From positions 173,860,242-173,924,241 of the forward strand of contig OX457059.1 of the NCBI GenBank assembly GCA_949752795.1: a DNA stretch of 64,000 bases, given 5' to 3'. The notes below the pieces were generated by a model that made no database searches, was not told the origin of the DNA, and saw nothing but the letters and a program-made list of their open reading frames with translations. The DNA is from Hyperoodon ampullatus. Lineage: Eukaryota > Chordata > Mammalia > Artiodactyla > Ziphiidae. Of the stretch, positions 1 to 12,709 are shown one piece after another. Both the position numbers and the translations under genes were made by a program. The number at the start of each line of letters is the position of its first letter. Positions within the stretch are counted from its first letter, which is position 1.

Positions 1-529
1 GAATCCAAGAGTTGTGAGCCCCATAATTACCAGCAAAAGCAATTTCATGGGAGACTTTATGAGATACTTTAGGTAAATATGATCTATCCTCTGCTCATTG
101 GCTTTGAATCTGGGAAAGTACATTTCTTACAGATGCTTGAACAATGGACTCTGAACATGGACTTTCTAAAAGTCGGAATCATCTCAGACATTTTTGTGCT
201 TGTTCTATAGTTTGACATAATGTACAAATAAATTATTATTAAAGTGGTGCCAGGTATTTATCTTTCAACAAGTAAATGTGAAAGAAAGACATAAGCCCAT
301 GGTTACAAATATATCTGAAAACACTTGCAATAGAAAATGAGATACAGTGAATGCTTTGGAAAAGTATTTTCATTTTTTTTCAAAGTTGCAAAATAATTCC
401 TGGGTTAATTTTTAACACATTTATATCTAATTAAACTCAACAATTTATTATTTATAGTACATTTTAATATCTTAAATAATAATATATATTACTATATGTA
501 ATGTATGTTATTTAATTATATTAATATTA
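1..529. other. AT-rich unassigned DNA
   Basis: I see no gene, RNA or recognisable repeat here. The last 100 bases are strongly AT-rich (TAATATA runs) and end in the TA into which the following Tigger element inserted. Confidence 0.5.
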
Positions 530-531
530 TA

Positions 532-1012
532 CAGGAAGACCTTGGAGATATTGTGGATTTGGTTCCAGGCCACCACAACAAAGCAAATATCGCAATAAAG
601 TGAATCACACGAAAGTTTGGTTTCCCAGTGCACATAAAAGTTAAGTCTATGTAGGCTTTGTTGTATTGTAGTCTATTAAGTGTGCAAAAGCATTCTATCT
701 AAGAAAACAATATACATACCTTAATTTTAAAAATACTTTATTGGTAAAAAATGCTAACCATCACCTGAGCCTTCAGCAAGTCACAGTAGTAACATCAAAG
801 ATCACTGATCACATACCACCATGACAAATATAATACTAATGAAAATGTTTGAAATGTTATGAGAATTAACAAAATGTGACACAAAGACATGAAGTGAGCA
901 AACACTGTTGAAAAATGGTGCTGATAGACTTGCTCGAAGTAGGGCTGTCCACAAACCTTCAATCTGTGAAAAACGCAGTATTTTTGAAGTGCAATACAAT
1001 TAGGTATGCCTG
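532..1012 (-). mobile_element. Tigger1-type DNA transposon, internally deleted
   Basis: This is a non-autonomous Tigger (pogo/Tc1-mariner superfamily) copy of 481 bp. Read on the minus strand it begins CAGGCATACCTAATT, close to the Tigger1 terminus. The subterminal 'gtgatcagtgatctttgatg' motif lies near 790-812. The opposite end starts CAGGAAGACCTTGGAG. TA dinucleotides at 530-531 and 1013-1014 are the expected target duplication, so both ends are intact. The stretch 720-780 matches the far 3' part of Tigger1, directly followed by the 5' part, so the roughly 2-kb transposase region is missing. A 65-codon minus-strand ORF here (802-999) is the element's 5' non-coding region, not a gene. Family identity is from memory of the consensus. 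Confidence 0.85.
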
Positions 1013-1014
1013 TA

Positions 1015-3331
1015 AAATTATATTTAAAATTATACTAGATTAAGTTATTAAATTATGCAGTGTCTATATATCTGTGTATCTAACCTGAGGGTCTGCCTAT
1101 AAGGAGCTGTGCTACACAGTAGAGGTCACTCTACAGACACAATACATAGACAGATGCCCGCAGCTGTGCATCACATCTGTGTATAGAGAGAGGTTGTAGG
1201 AAGCATGTGGATGGGAGCCACTTGGTTGGGTAAAAATGATACAGCCACTTGTCCTGGGAGTGTGGGGTCCCATAGGGGAGCCGAAGCAGGACAAAAGCAA
1301 AGGTAGCGCTAGGGAGAATGAGGTCTCCTGATCATGGGGTTGCAAACCTCGTGGGGAGCAGATCGTCTGATGGAGGTCGAATTTGAGCTGGTCCCTCAGG
1401 CTGGCTTGGCCTCAGGGAACAGTGATGGGTAAGGAGGATGTTTCCAGGTGGGAGAAACACAAGTCAGAAAGACTTGCACAAAAGCCCATGGATGTGCAAG
1501 AGCGGAGCAAGGACGCTGCCTCATTCTTCAGAAGTCACAGCTAGTTTAAAGCACCCTTTTCCATCTGGGGTTGAAATGCTTACTGTGGCTAGTACAGCAA
1601 TTTAACTGTTTATCCCTGTTAGCTGTCACTCCGATGATGATGCCTATTTATTTAGGGTTGACCTGTGCCAGCAAACGTATCCTGCCACAATGTAGAGCAA
1701 ACATATCCTGCTTTCTGCACCCATGGATTATTCTTTCTGACTTTTGTAAAGTCCGATTGACCTCTGGTCTCCTATTTTCCCAGTATGTACTTCTGTGTGT
1801 CTGATGCTGGTGTCAGTGAGCTTGTACTTTGCTGAAGTTGAACGAAGCTGTGTTGGTCACCTCCCCAGATGGCATCATTCAGGTCATGTGAGCATCTGAG
1901 GGGAGGACCTCAGTGATAAGATCATAGCCTCAACCAGGAAGCCTCCGAAAAGGCCTACCGTTTTATCTCTGCAGATCTACCCTTGAGCTACTTAAGGCTA
2001 CCAAGACATGTCCTGGCAAACCTTTGTCGTTTTCTCCTATAAACTAAGCATAAATTCTGTGGGAGATGACAGATGACTTCATATACCATGCAAGCAAGTC
2101 CAGACAATAGCTTTAGCCATGACTGATTGCCTCGCTGTAACCCACTTTATGTTAAATGCATTCTTGCTGTTCAATTCCACCCCTGTAATTCTGTTCTTCT
2201 GCATTCCCCGGCCCTCTGTGGACTAACCAGGTTCCTTCAGTAATGATTTCTTTTCTATTGTATTGTTTTCTGCATAATCAAGTCGGTAGGTGGGGGTCTG
2301 GGTGACACGGCCATCTGTCAAGTTCATTTGCTCTGAAAATGCAAGAAATAACGGTCTCTACAACTTGGGGCTATCCGTTATCGGGGAAGAATATCAGCTT
2401 CTACCCCATACTATCTCCTCATCTCTCCAAATTGTGTTTCTCCCTTCAATAAGATGCACGTACACTTCCTCGTACATGATGGGCTATTGACGTGTTTTGG
2501 TTCCCTTTGTGGGAGGAGACGTAGTTTTTTGCCGACCACTTGTCCACCCTATCTTGCAATTTATGCAGGAATCCAATTAAGAGAAACACCATTGTCCAGC
2601 CTAATGGGCCTGTCGTGAAAGACACTGCCGCCGCCTGGACCCTCCGAGTTCCTTTCTCTTGGCTTCCCTGATGGGCCACCAGCTCCCTCAAATGTGCCGG
2701 TGCACAAGTGTTAGGAAGACAGTGCCACTGAGGGGGGGAAGCCAGTATTCACTTCCCTTCTCAAAAAATTAGAAGCTGGTAAACTCACTTTATCAAATTT
2801 ACTGAAGTTGAGCACTGGTACCTACCCAGACTGAGAGGGGTGAGCCACGTGGAGCAAAAGGGGGCTTTGGGGGGAAGGAACAAGAGTAATTCATGAAAAA
2901 AAGTTATAAATTTCTTCTCTAAAAAGGCATGGAGACATGGAGAAGGTTAAAAGCTGATAATGGGAGAGAAAACTTAGAGCCAATGAATGCTCCTCAATTA
3001 AAATATCATGCTCAAAGGTTATTGTCAATAATGGGGACACACTTAATATGTTTTGTAACATTTTTGATGCCTCTGAATTCTGTCCAGAGAGAAGTAGGAC
3101 CAACTGTATTCAGAAGCTCCTTCCAAATGGCTCCCTGGCCTTGAACTGAGGTACAAAGTCGATGCTCCCACCCCAACGATGAGGGATGTGGTATCTTCCT
3201 CAGTGTTGATGGGGGGCGGCTAACATGCCCTCCACAGTTGGAGGACCTGGATCAGCACCTCTCCTGTGCTGCAGGGCAGGGGTCCACGCTCAAGGAGAGG
3301 CCTTGTCAGGGAACTCAGGGTGGCACTTGAG
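1015..3331. other. Unassigned intergenic or intronic DNA
   Basis: No coding region or repeat family could be recognised. Composition is mixed. Short ORFs of 60-80 codons have no supporting features. Some stretches may be very old repeats beyond recognition by eye. Confidence 0.4.
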
Positions 3332-3800
3332 TCCATGTTCTCCAGAGGAAGAACCAGTAGGAGAATGTCTGTCTGTCTGTCTGCCTGTCTATCTATCATC
3401 TATCTATTGAGAGAAAGACACTATAAGGAATCGGCTCGCATGCTTCTGGAGGCCGGGAGGTCCCCAGATCTGCCATCTGCAAGCTGAAGACCCAGGAGAG
3501 TTGGTGGTGTTGCTCTAGTCCGAGGTCAAAGGCAGGAAAAGACCATGACTCATCTCCAAGACAGTGGAGCAGAGAGAGAATTCTTTCTTGCTCTGTCCTT
3601 TGTTCTATTCAGGCTTCCAACAGATTGGCTGAGGCCCACCCACTTTGGGGGAGAACTATTTGTTTTACTCAGTCCAGCAAATCAAACATTAATCTCACTG
3701 GAAACAGCTTTACGGACACATGTGGAATAGTGCGTAAATTGAATATCTGGGCGCTCTAGGCCCCGGCGAGTTGACCCAGAAGAGTGACCATCACGGATGA
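3332..3800 (-). mobile_element. MLT2-type ERVL LTR, reversed
   Basis: On the minus strand this reads as a solo LTR of the ERVL MLT2 group. It starts near 'gatggtcactcttctgggtc', contains 'gggtgggcctcagccaatct', and ends with the typical tail 'ttctctggagaac' in degenerate form near 3335. The plus strand shows the reverse complement of these (for example 'ctgaggcccacccactttgg' at about 3630). No internal retroviral region flanks it, so it is a solo LTR. A GTCT/ATCT microsatellite sits at its 3' end, where the consensus has a simple repeat. Confidence 0.75.
3367..3409. repeat. (GTCT)n(ATCT)n microsatellite
   Basis: This is an imperfect tetranucleotide run, GTCT then ATCT, inside the 3' end of the reversed MLT2 LTR. 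Confidence 0.9.
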
Positions 3801-6353
3801 CACTGCCCTGGTTTATCTCCATACAGAATTCCCAGGATAACTTGTTTGAGAATAGAAGCCCTTTGGGGACCTCCACCATGATGCAAGGAGTTTGTTTTAG
3901 CCCCTTCTTAGCTGAATAACTGCTATGGAGAGCAGGGAAGTGGTGGAGAGCTTGTGCACATCAGGGCAGCAGGCAACTTCTTGGGGAGGAGGGTTGGTGG
4001 TCTGGAGAAAGGCCGTCCCTCCCTCTGAGTTGAATCCGTGGTAACTCGGCCCTTTGTGGGGAGGCCTGGCTGTCCTGCTCTCTGCAGGGCTTAAACAAGG
4101 CACCCTGGCCAAGACATTCCTTTATACAGACAAGTGACAAGCCGGTCTTGCTATAAGAATCCATCCTCCTTAAAAATCCAAGCTTCAGCTCAAAGCAATG
4201 TCACTCAGAAGACATTTTTGGCTAGTAGTCAATCCTTCAAGGGAACATGAAATAGTTTTTCCATGAAGTGGCTTTTGTGAAGTGTTTTATACACACTTGA
4301 AGTCCGTCTTTCTGAATTTTAATAGTCCTAATCCAATAACAATCGAGTTAACTAATTTCAATTATTTTTTCCAAAATTGAAAGTCACTCAGCAAGATTGG
4401 CTACTTTTAGCATTGACTTCAGGAAGAGCAGTGGGGAAAACAGCTCGCAGGAGAGGAGCAAGTCCTGATAACAGACCCATGTTGGAAGCTTTGCGTTGAA
4501 ATCACAGTGCATGTTACACATTAGCTGCATTAACCTGATATATGTGTTACTCTGAGGTTCTTATAATTTGGCCTTAAATGAGCTGCTCAGCTCAGTTATT
4601 AGCCAGACTCTTTTAGATGTTTTATTGCCCTTAATTTGTACTAATGATAAATATTATCCCAGGAATTTTAAACTATTTAAAGATGAGGTCAAGGTCATGA
4701 ATAGACCTGAATGTCTTGCTCAGTTGAGTTGGGGCCTGAAGAGAGATATAGCTGTAAAATCCTCTAAAGTAACAGCTGCGTGTCAGATGGGTCTTGCCAA
4801 AGCATCTCCCCCTGTGAGCGGAGGAGCCCTTTGGAAAGACATGTGTTGTTCATCTAGAATATTCCTCTGCTCTCTCATGGTTTCCAAAAGACCTCCTTTG
4901 GATTTCAACATATTCCTTTAGTTCGGAAAGTGCACTTGTTAATGGGAGAATATTTATATAAAAAAATACAAAAGGGAACACAAACACTGATTATTTCCAA
5001 ATGCATTTCAAGCTGAAGACACACCTCACATCTTGCAAAAGAAAATACGAGATCCAAAATTGTATGTCTCCAGAACTCTGGAGGAAAAAGTGGTTGGCAC
5101 CAACAAAGTTGTGACGTTTACGATTCCTCAAACCTTCCCTCCAAGACTGACAGAAGGCATCAACCAGATCATTTATCAGCGTGGATGATTAACCCGTCCC
5201 CATTTTCCTCAGCGCTGTGTGATCTTGCCTTTTGGTCTCCTTGTGTCCACACGTGATTGACAGATACGGACATGTGTTTAGGCAACTTACCTTGACGGAC
5301 TTCACCTCCTCTTTATCATTCGGGAAATGCTCAACTCAGACTGCAATAAATTGTGGAAAAATAAGGTCAGTTAAATATCTTGTTAGTAAACCTGTCTCCC
5401 TTCTCAACCCCTGCATGTCCTCTCTCACCTACTTCTCCCTTTCCTCCTTTGGGTCCTTCTCTTTGGTGTGGTGGACCCTGTGCAGAACCCCTGTGGACTC
5501 GAGGTATTTGTTAATTACCCAGTACCACTATCTGCCAACTCCGATCACTAATTGCTCCAAGTTTCCTCCAGTCTCTGTTGGTTTCCTGCTCCCAGGAGCT
5601 TTCCAGCTCTCCTCTCATCCTTTCTCTTTTCTTCTTTCCCAAAGGACTTGGAATAGCCTTTGCAAAGAGATGTGGGCCCAGCCTCTGCGTCCTTCCCCGA
5701 GGGTAGGCAGGAGATATGGCATGTCTATAACTCAATAAATTGCAGTCCACACAGCCAGACCTCAGACCCTCGGATGCAGAGCACATCTGCTTATCCTCTG
5801 CAAGGGTCCAGAGACTTCCACTGAGACCCCCTGAATCTTCACCATGGGTGGTTCTGGGACCCACTGTAGAAAGATCTGAGGATGGGAAATGCCTGGAGGG
5901 GTAGCATATTGTTTGGTGCCAGCCTAACACCAATGCAAAGTCGAGAGACGGGCTCAATGGGTAGTGTGAGGATAATTGCCCCAGCATCACCAGAAGCCAC
6001 CTCGTAAATCCACTTTCCATCTATAAGAATATCCATCCTCCCTGTCACACCCCAGTTCCTCTTTCTGTTCTAGCCATTCTCTGTTTATCTGGCATTTAGG
6101 GGCAGATATTCATCAGCTGACTACAGGAATTTTTAACCTGAACTTTATAAATAGTTGAAAATAGGAGAAAACCTCAGTGGACATTTCTTTCAGGGTTCCC
6201 CATGGGCCCGAGTGCCGTCTCTGCCTTCCTCCACTCCCCCCATAGAGGACACCACGTCTCCAGAGCGAACATTGAAAAGATAATAGAAACACGGCCCCTC
6301 TTCCCGGCATGCACTGCACACATTGCACAGGTGGACTTCACATGTCGGGAGGT
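3801..6353. other. Unassigned DNA with an AT-rich possible regulatory block
   Basis: No gene was recognised. A 117-codon ORF at 4568-4921 has no family resemblance and no splice or start context. The part 4500-4700 is rich in ATTA/TAAT motifs and free of recognisable repeats, which is typical of conserved enhancers but not proof. 5400-5650 is pyrimidine-rich. Confidence 0.4.
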
Positions 6354-6906
6354 TAGTGGACTGAATAGTCTCCCCCAGAGATATGCCCAGCAGGAAACTC
6401 GAAGGTGACCCTATTTGGAAAAAGAGTCTTTCCAGCTTTAATTAAGAATCATGAGCTGAGATAATTGAAAAGGAAGCTGGGTTTAGATCCCCAATCTGGA
6501 GTATTCACACCTGGGCTTTGAAGGTCACGGTGGAGAAGGTTCCATGGAACAGCATTCCTGGAGATGGGCCTGGGCGGACACCATTCCCAAGGGGCAGGCA
6601 GTGGCCTCTGTTGACATCAATTCATCAAAAGGGAGATGTGAGACACAGACACACAGAGAAGAAAACCACAAGAAGACAGGCAAACATGGAGTGATGCAGC
6701 CACCAATGTAGGAGCACCTGGAGACCCCAGAGACTGGGAGAGGCAAAGAAGGATCTTCCTCTAGAAACTTCGGAGGGAGGGCAGCCCTGCTGATACCTTG
6801 GTTTCAGACCTCTGGCCCCAAGATCTGTGAAAGAATAAATTCCCGCTGATTTAAATCACCTGGTTTGGGGTGATGTGTTATGGCAGCCACAGGAGGCTAG
6901 TACAGC
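6354..6906 (+). mobile_element. MLT1-type MaLR solo LTR
   Basis: This is a degenerate MaLR LTR. Matching landmarks in order are the 5' 'gtggactgaatagtctcccc', 'ggtgaccctatttggaaa', 'gagacacagacacacagag', a polyadenylation region 'aataaattcc' near 6836, and the 3' end 'gttatggcagccacaggagg'. It is longer than the usual 400 bp because of an insertion near 6455-6600. No internal region is attached. Confidence 0.75.
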
Positions 6907-9900
6907 ATAACTATCCATAGTCAGCTGGCATTCGGCGGTTCTCTCTTAGACTCATCTTTGTCATTATAAATAGGGAAAATCTGTAAAGACTAAAGTCCCA
7001 CATACTAGGAATAGCACAGCCTTACTTATAGGATTACAATTTGCAGAACAGTGTCTAGGTCTCCCCTGTAAACCCGATTCGGTAGATGCCCAGGTGGTGG
7101 CTCAGCATCCTGTTCCAGAGGGCCTCCTGACCTCTGCATCTGAGTCTTTCAGGAGTGGCTGGTGGGAATCACCATGAGACAGCAGCTGTCCTCATGAGTT
7201 ACTGGGTCCTTGTTCTGTGCTGCAGCCCTTGTGACTCCCCCACATACACAGACACACCCTCCCACTGCCCGTACTTGCTTAACCCCCTTATGCTACATTC
7301 CTGAGTCTGTCCACGTTGGGAGTCTGAGCCAGGTGGCCATCCTAGCTGCATGGAGAACTCTGCACCTGGTCAGGGAACTCTCTGGAAGAATGGAATTGTA
7401 CCCTAACAAAAAAAGTAGCTCTGGAGACACACCAACTGGAAGACACAAACCCTGGACACCTGCACTTTGTGAGGGATGCCCCCCACCCCTGCCCTAGCCA
7501 GCAACCCTGTTTCCCGAATCCGGGCCAGCACCAGCCCAGGCTGTGCACCCCCAGCCTGGACCGTAGAAACTCCAGTTTCTCCTGCTTTCTGGAAAGCTGC
7601 CCCTCTGAAGGAAACAAAGATAATTGTGCATCTGTTTCCTGCCACACAAAGCTATGATTTATTTATGATGCTCGACCAGGTTGGCAGAGATGCAGTCTCC
7701 ATGGCCAAGTCAGAGCGGAGGCCTTTGTCTGACACATTAACAGGCTGATGCCCTTTGGTGCAAGTGACACGTGGCCACCCTGCTTTTCACACCTCGACCT
7801 CATTCCGGGAAGGGGAACCTGCATCAAGAAGACGGCAAAGGGTGCAAAAATCAAAGTTACTGGGAGAACTTTCCGAATCCCAGGGGCGGCAGGTTGTACT
7901 TAGATCTGAAGGAAAGTAACTGAAATGGAGACTTTCCCTTTCACAGCAAAGGCACAGATTTTCCCTGAGCTGCTCTTAATCAGGAAGGCCAGAGCAATAG
8001 TTTTGAGCAGGAGGCTTTCAAGCCGGGTCAACTTGATCTGTAAACCTGAGATCCACATCGTTGACCTTGAACTTTATGTGGTGTATTTCATGGACTCTCA
8101 CTGCACCAGCTTCCTTTCACCTGCTTCTGGAGCTAAAACTGACCAAGACCAGATTCACTGACTAACCGGAGCTGAAGCCTGAATGTAGACACCCCTGGAA
8201 GGGCCCCTAGACAAGGGGACCCCGAATGCAAAGATTCTCTCCAGATTTCCTTGGGAGGGATGAGGACCCCAGGCTGGGAGGAGGTAACAGTGGTTAGAAT
8301 CAGGGAAGATTAGACAGAAAGTAGATGCTGTGTGTTTCGGGGAACTCTATTTCCCAGTTCCGTCGAGGACTAACCTTGCTTACTTTCCTCCCCTGGCCCT
8401 GTACTCTGTCAAACTACAGTGAGATGTACCACCCATGAGAGGGTCCTGGCATCTGGCCTCCACCGTCCACAAGGGTAACTTCGAGAGGCCTACCAAAAGT
8501 GATCATTGGTCTTACTGTGCTTAACAGAGTTATAAAATTTAAATACTTGAGTGGTTTAATGTATCCTGTTTAAATATATGCTCAGAATTCTTGAGATTTT
8601 GATAGTGTTGGGTAGATTTCTTACCTTATAACTCTAAAAGTCCTTTGCTAGTAATTTTATTAAAAAATATGTATATATAAAGGGTTTTCATCCATACAGC
8701 TGTGGGCATCTCAGCTTGGTCCTCACCTATGTCAGAAGACTCAGTTTCAATGTGAACAGCAGCCGCTCTGTGCTACTGAGACTTCACATCACTCTGTGAT
8801 GTCACTATTGCATTTGGACTATGCAAAGTTGTTTAACTCCAGAGGCGACCAAGGTTCAGGGCCACGTGGCCTGAGGGTCTCCTGCAAGGAGTCAGGTGAG
8901 GCACACTTTGGAGGGTTCTCACCAGTCGGCATGTTTGATGGGGAGCCTTAATCCCAAGTCCCATCTGTGTGTGACCTCCAGGGGAACTGTCCCCATCATC
9001 GTGCACTAGTCCAGAGCCAGCTCAGCAAATGGGCTGGAACACAGAGATTTTACCAACAGTGTAAGGTCTTTTAAAACAGATTTTAATAGTAAACATAGAC
9101 TGACTTCCCCAGTCTTGATAGAAGAAAGCTTTGTTTATCCACTTATTTATTGAATGGTAGACAACTGTTCTTCACTGCCCCATTTCAGGCACCATTGGAA
9201 CCGAATTCCAGATGATGGACGACACTATCTCCTCTAAGACAAGGGCCAGAGATGAATCCAAAGGACGGAGATGGTCTTACACTGAGCTGCAGCATCTGCC
9301 ATTGGAGGGTCACTGATGCAGCTCCTGGTACCTGGGCTTCCCAAGGGGCTGGGGCTGTACTGCTGCTCAGAATCTGTCCAACCCAGTAGGATCCGCCCCA
9401 CGTAGCAGGAAGGAGATTCAAAGTCGCGAAAGACAGTGCAGTTTGAACCATGAAGATGCCCCTTCCAGCAAGGTGGGTGGCAGGACAGCTGGAAGGAGGG
9501 CAGCCAACTGCATCTCCTACCCGGGAATCACGCCGTTCTGCACACTTGTCTGTATCTGAGATTAGCCTCCCACATTTGGGCTGCAGGAGGAAGGGTGGAT
9601 GGTTGTCAGACACCCCCCCAATGCACATGGGTCTGAACCACTGTCACTGACTCTCCTGGGCAGCCAAGGTGGACAATAAGAGTCTCGGATGGCGCCGAAC
9701 AGTGACTGCAAAACTAGGGACATCGATCTGGGTGAGAAAACCAGACACCGGGTTGGAGGTCTGAGTTTCCCTGTCCGTCCTGCACACCAGGGGAGGGAGC
9801 TCCACACACTGACCGCACGCCAGCCCCCAAAGGACAAGGAGTACCTGCCAATGGGGATGTCCCTGTGGCCGGCTGCGGCGTCCCTGGACACCTGTTCATC

Positions 9901-10325
9901 CGCAGCAGGACCATTGCTTGGGTCTGGCCTCACCTCTTCTTGGTGGTATGTTGTGATTGTTGCAGCCGCTGCTTTATCAAGGCCGTTTGGAAAAGTCCAC
10001 CAGGAAGCTGAGTGTGGGCCTCGGCTCAAGGGGCCTTCAGAGCTGGGATTGTGATGGTGGAGCTTGGTGTCTTGTGTCAGATCTCTCGAGTATGAGAGAT
10101 GGAAAACATGCTGCTTTTAATCCATCCATTTTGAAACAAGCGGTTTCTCTTGTGGAATTGCTAATGACTTAGGGATCCTGTCCTTTGGGAGGCGAAGGCT
10201 TATCATCTGAGCATCTGCTAAAACGGGCTGGGTGGAAACAGCAGGCCCAGGGGGGAGGGCTGACCTGCTTGTTTAACACACCAGGCTTTTGTCTGCTTAT
10301 CACTGATTTTATTTTGTGCTTCCAG
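6907..10325. other. Unassigned DNA upstream of a candidate exon
   Basis: I find no supported gene or repeat. The 7040-7200 part has faint resemblance to MER20-type hAT elements ('aacccgattcggtagatg') but is too weak to call. ORFs of up to 155 codons at 9185-10054 overlap on both strands and show no recognisable domain. Confidence 0.35.
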
Positions 10326-10396
10326 AGACTTTCTTCACTCTGAGTTTATCAATAAAAAGATCATCAGTCAAATCCGAAGTGGCACCAACGTCCACG
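10326..10396 (+). CDS. Candidate internal coding exon, unidentified gene
   Basis: This 71-base segment has a strong 3' splice site: a branch-like 'cactgat', then the pyrimidine-rich 'tttattttgtgcttccag' ending at 10325. The 5' splice site is strong too, with 'gtgagtaatg' from 10397. One reading frame is open throughout, with 1 base before and 1 base after 23 codons. The peptide starts DFLHSEFINKK and ends RSGTNVH. A second frame (2 bases, then 23 codons) is also open. The last base G would join the first two bases GG of the candidate exon at 17414 to make a glycine codon, so the phases agree. I do not recognise the protein. No partner exon upstream was found. It could be a chance splice-site pair or an exon of a non-coding RNA. 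Sense-oriented LTRs and L1s around it argue mildly against a plus-strand gene. Confidence 0.35.
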
Positions 10397-11839
10397 GTGA
10401 GTAATGGGCACCGAGGAGACCATGGGGAACCCCAGCGCCAGCACCTGGGGACTCAGGAGGCATTCATCTTGCCAGCTTAAATCACGTCAAGTCAGCAACT
10501 TCACAGGCTCCACTCTAGGAGTGCCTTCTAAGAATAATACGGCCATTTATAAACAAAGACACCTTCCACTGTTTTCTTTTTTCACCTTATTTTTAAAAGG
10601 TTGAGCCTCGTGGGGACCCTCCGTGGAAGCTGGAAAGAGGTCCCTCAGAAAACCACACACTCATCCATTTGGCGTCCAGCTTGGCAGAACTTCTAGCCAT
10701 TTAGGGCAGGCAAAGCTTTGCTTTATATTTGTACAGTGTCTCCCTCCAAATATTTTGCTGAAGTCTCATTTATCCTCAGACATCTCTCGACGCATAAGAA
10801 GGAAGGGAAGATGTGCAGGTGGTGGAGGTGGTAAGGTGTTTTCTCGGGGAGGACAGGGATGCAGGAAGAGGTCAAGGGCCTTCCCGACATCAGGATATCA
10901 CACAGCTCGGGATACAATCTAACTTCCACACTGCAGCTTAGTGGTTAGAATATGTCCATGTACCATTTCTAATAGGTCAGCAATTGTTACCCTGTGCAGG
11001 GAACCTGTTCCAGGCACTATTGAAAGCACAGCTTAAGCGTTGAGATGTGTCTGACCCTCTAATGGTGAATGACTCTGTCCCCACGCTTGGCGCCTGTTGG
11101 TACCTAATGAGTATTTGTTGAATTCAACTCAACTTTCCTTTGGAAGCCCATGGTGTGTACTACACAGAGAACAGCCCATATCTGCCTTCTGCTCTTCTCT
11201 TATATTATAGTTGGAAGAACGGATCAGAACATCGAAATAGAAATGCCAGAACTCTACATAAGTGATGCAGACCAAGAGTGTAGGAAGGCCCAGATGAAAC
11301 GTGGTCACTGGGGGTTGGATGAGACAGAGGCTGCAGGGAGCTGGCATCCAGCTCGACTACAGATAAAAGAAAGAGGATGCAGGTGATTGGAGGAAGTACA
11401 GGCAGATAGGCAAGGGTGATGTTCCCCAGGGGAAGCTGGTTTTGGAGAAACGGTGGATTTATTTAATAACTTGAAGTTTGAGAAAGACATCTAAGTGGAG
11501 AAACCCAGTCAGAAATTGGAACCATGGGATGTCCGATCTGGGCATCTGGGGAGAGGCCTGAGTTGGAGCTGCGTCCCCAGAGGAGACAGTTGTGTTCCTG
11601 TAAGTAGGTGAACTCTGAACCGGAAGCACTGGGGAGAAATGGGCAGGTAGGACCCTGAGTCTTGAGCATCACGTCAGAAAAAAGGACTAGCAAGTATCCT
11701 GTTTGCACGTGCTCTGTTTGATGTTAGCACAACCTGAGACACTGCAAGGTCATAATCAATAACAAATCAGCAAGAAAGCCAATTCTTAAATAACTTCTCA
11801 GAATTAATGTTTTCCCATATAAGAACAACCACCAGTCAT
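10397..11839. other. Putative intron DNA, mostly unassigned
   Basis: This follows the candidate donor site at 10397. No gene was seen. An old L2/MIR-like tail lies near 11065-11130 and is listed separately. Confidence 0.4.
11065..11130 (+). mobile_element. Possible L2 3'-end fragment
   Basis: The run 'ctctgtccccacgcttggcg' followed by 'aatgagtatttgttgaattc' resembles the L2 3' end (typically ...gcctggcacatagtaggtgctcaataaatatttgttgaatg). It is short and degenerate. Confidence 0.4.
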
Positions 11840-12440
11840 TGTGGAATGAATGATTCTTTTTATGACAGCAAAAAAAGCGATAAAATACCTAAGAATGATT
11901 TCAGTACAACCAAAACTGGTAACAGATTTACTGAAGTGTGTTTAAAACATTTGAACACATGGGAAACGTGCTGTATATCCTTGCCGGCGGACGGCTCTGC
12001 CCCTAGAGATCACACAGGGCCCCAGGGCCTTCTTCCCGGGCTGGGTGTGTGACTCCACCATCTTGCAGGGCGTGGTGGAGGCCAGCGCTCCAGTCTCCCA
12101 GGCCTTCTCTGGGAAGGGACGATGGTGGCAGAGCAGCAGTTTTGACGGCGGGGGTACCACCTGGGAATCACCTTGCTCACGTCTGCTCAGATCCCATCAC
12201 GTCGAGTCAGCTGCAAAGGTCCCCGGAAGTGTGCTGGCCACCTCCAACTCAGGGGGCCGGGGCTTCTTTCATTAGAGGAAGGAGAAATTGACAATGGGAA
12301 ACACAAGCTCCCTCAAATTGTATGTTTAATGCAATTCTACCTCCAATGCAAGCTAAGAACCTGGCATCATATTAATACTTTTAACGGGGACCTGGAAGAC
12401 TAAGCATGTAAGAATGGCCAAGGAAATGCTTCAAGAAGCA
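11840..12440 (+). mobile_element. Older L1 ORF2 fragment, 5' piece
   Basis: Two patches resemble the 3' half of L1 ORF2. At about 11870-11915, 'gcgataaaatacctaagaat' matches the 'ataaaatacctaggaataa' motif. At about 12300-12350, 'aaattgtatgtttaatgcaa' matches the 'gatttatagattcaatgcaat' stretch, followed by 'gaatggccaaggaaatgctt' (L1 'gaatagccaaagcaatcttg'). The GC-rich 11960-12280 between them does not look like L1 and may be inserted or unrelated. Stops and indels throughout show it is dead. Confidence 0.5.
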
Positions 12441-12709
12441 GTGATCTAGACTTATATATACTACGAAATGTAAAATAGATAGCTAGTGAGAAGCAGCTGC
12501 ATAGCACAGGGAGATAGCCTCAATGCTTTGTGACCACCTAGAGGGGTTGGATAGGGAGGGTGAGAGTGAGAGGCAAGAGGGAGGGGATATGGGTACATAT
12601 GTTTATGTATACCTGATTCACTTTGTTATAAAGCAGAAACTAACACAACATTGTAAAGCAGTTATACTCCAATAAAGATGTTAAAAAAAAAGAAAAAGAA
12701 AAAGAATCA
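12441..12709 (+). mobile_element. L1 3' end, cetartiodactyl type, truncated
   Basis: This is a 5'-truncated L1 3' UTR. Diagnostic segments are 'aaaatagatagctagtgaga', 'gcatagcacagggagatag', the G-rich 'gagggtgagagtgagaggc' tract and 'ctgattcactttgttataaa', then 'ccaataaagatgttaaaaaa' and an A-rich tail with GAAAAA units. It sits between two pieces that read as one older L1, so it appears to be a nested insertion. No coding potential remains. Confidence 0.85.

Noticed and set aside
4568..4921. 117-codon plus-strand ORF
   Set aside because: No recognisable family, no splice or promoter context, and composition shows no sign of coding selection that I can see.
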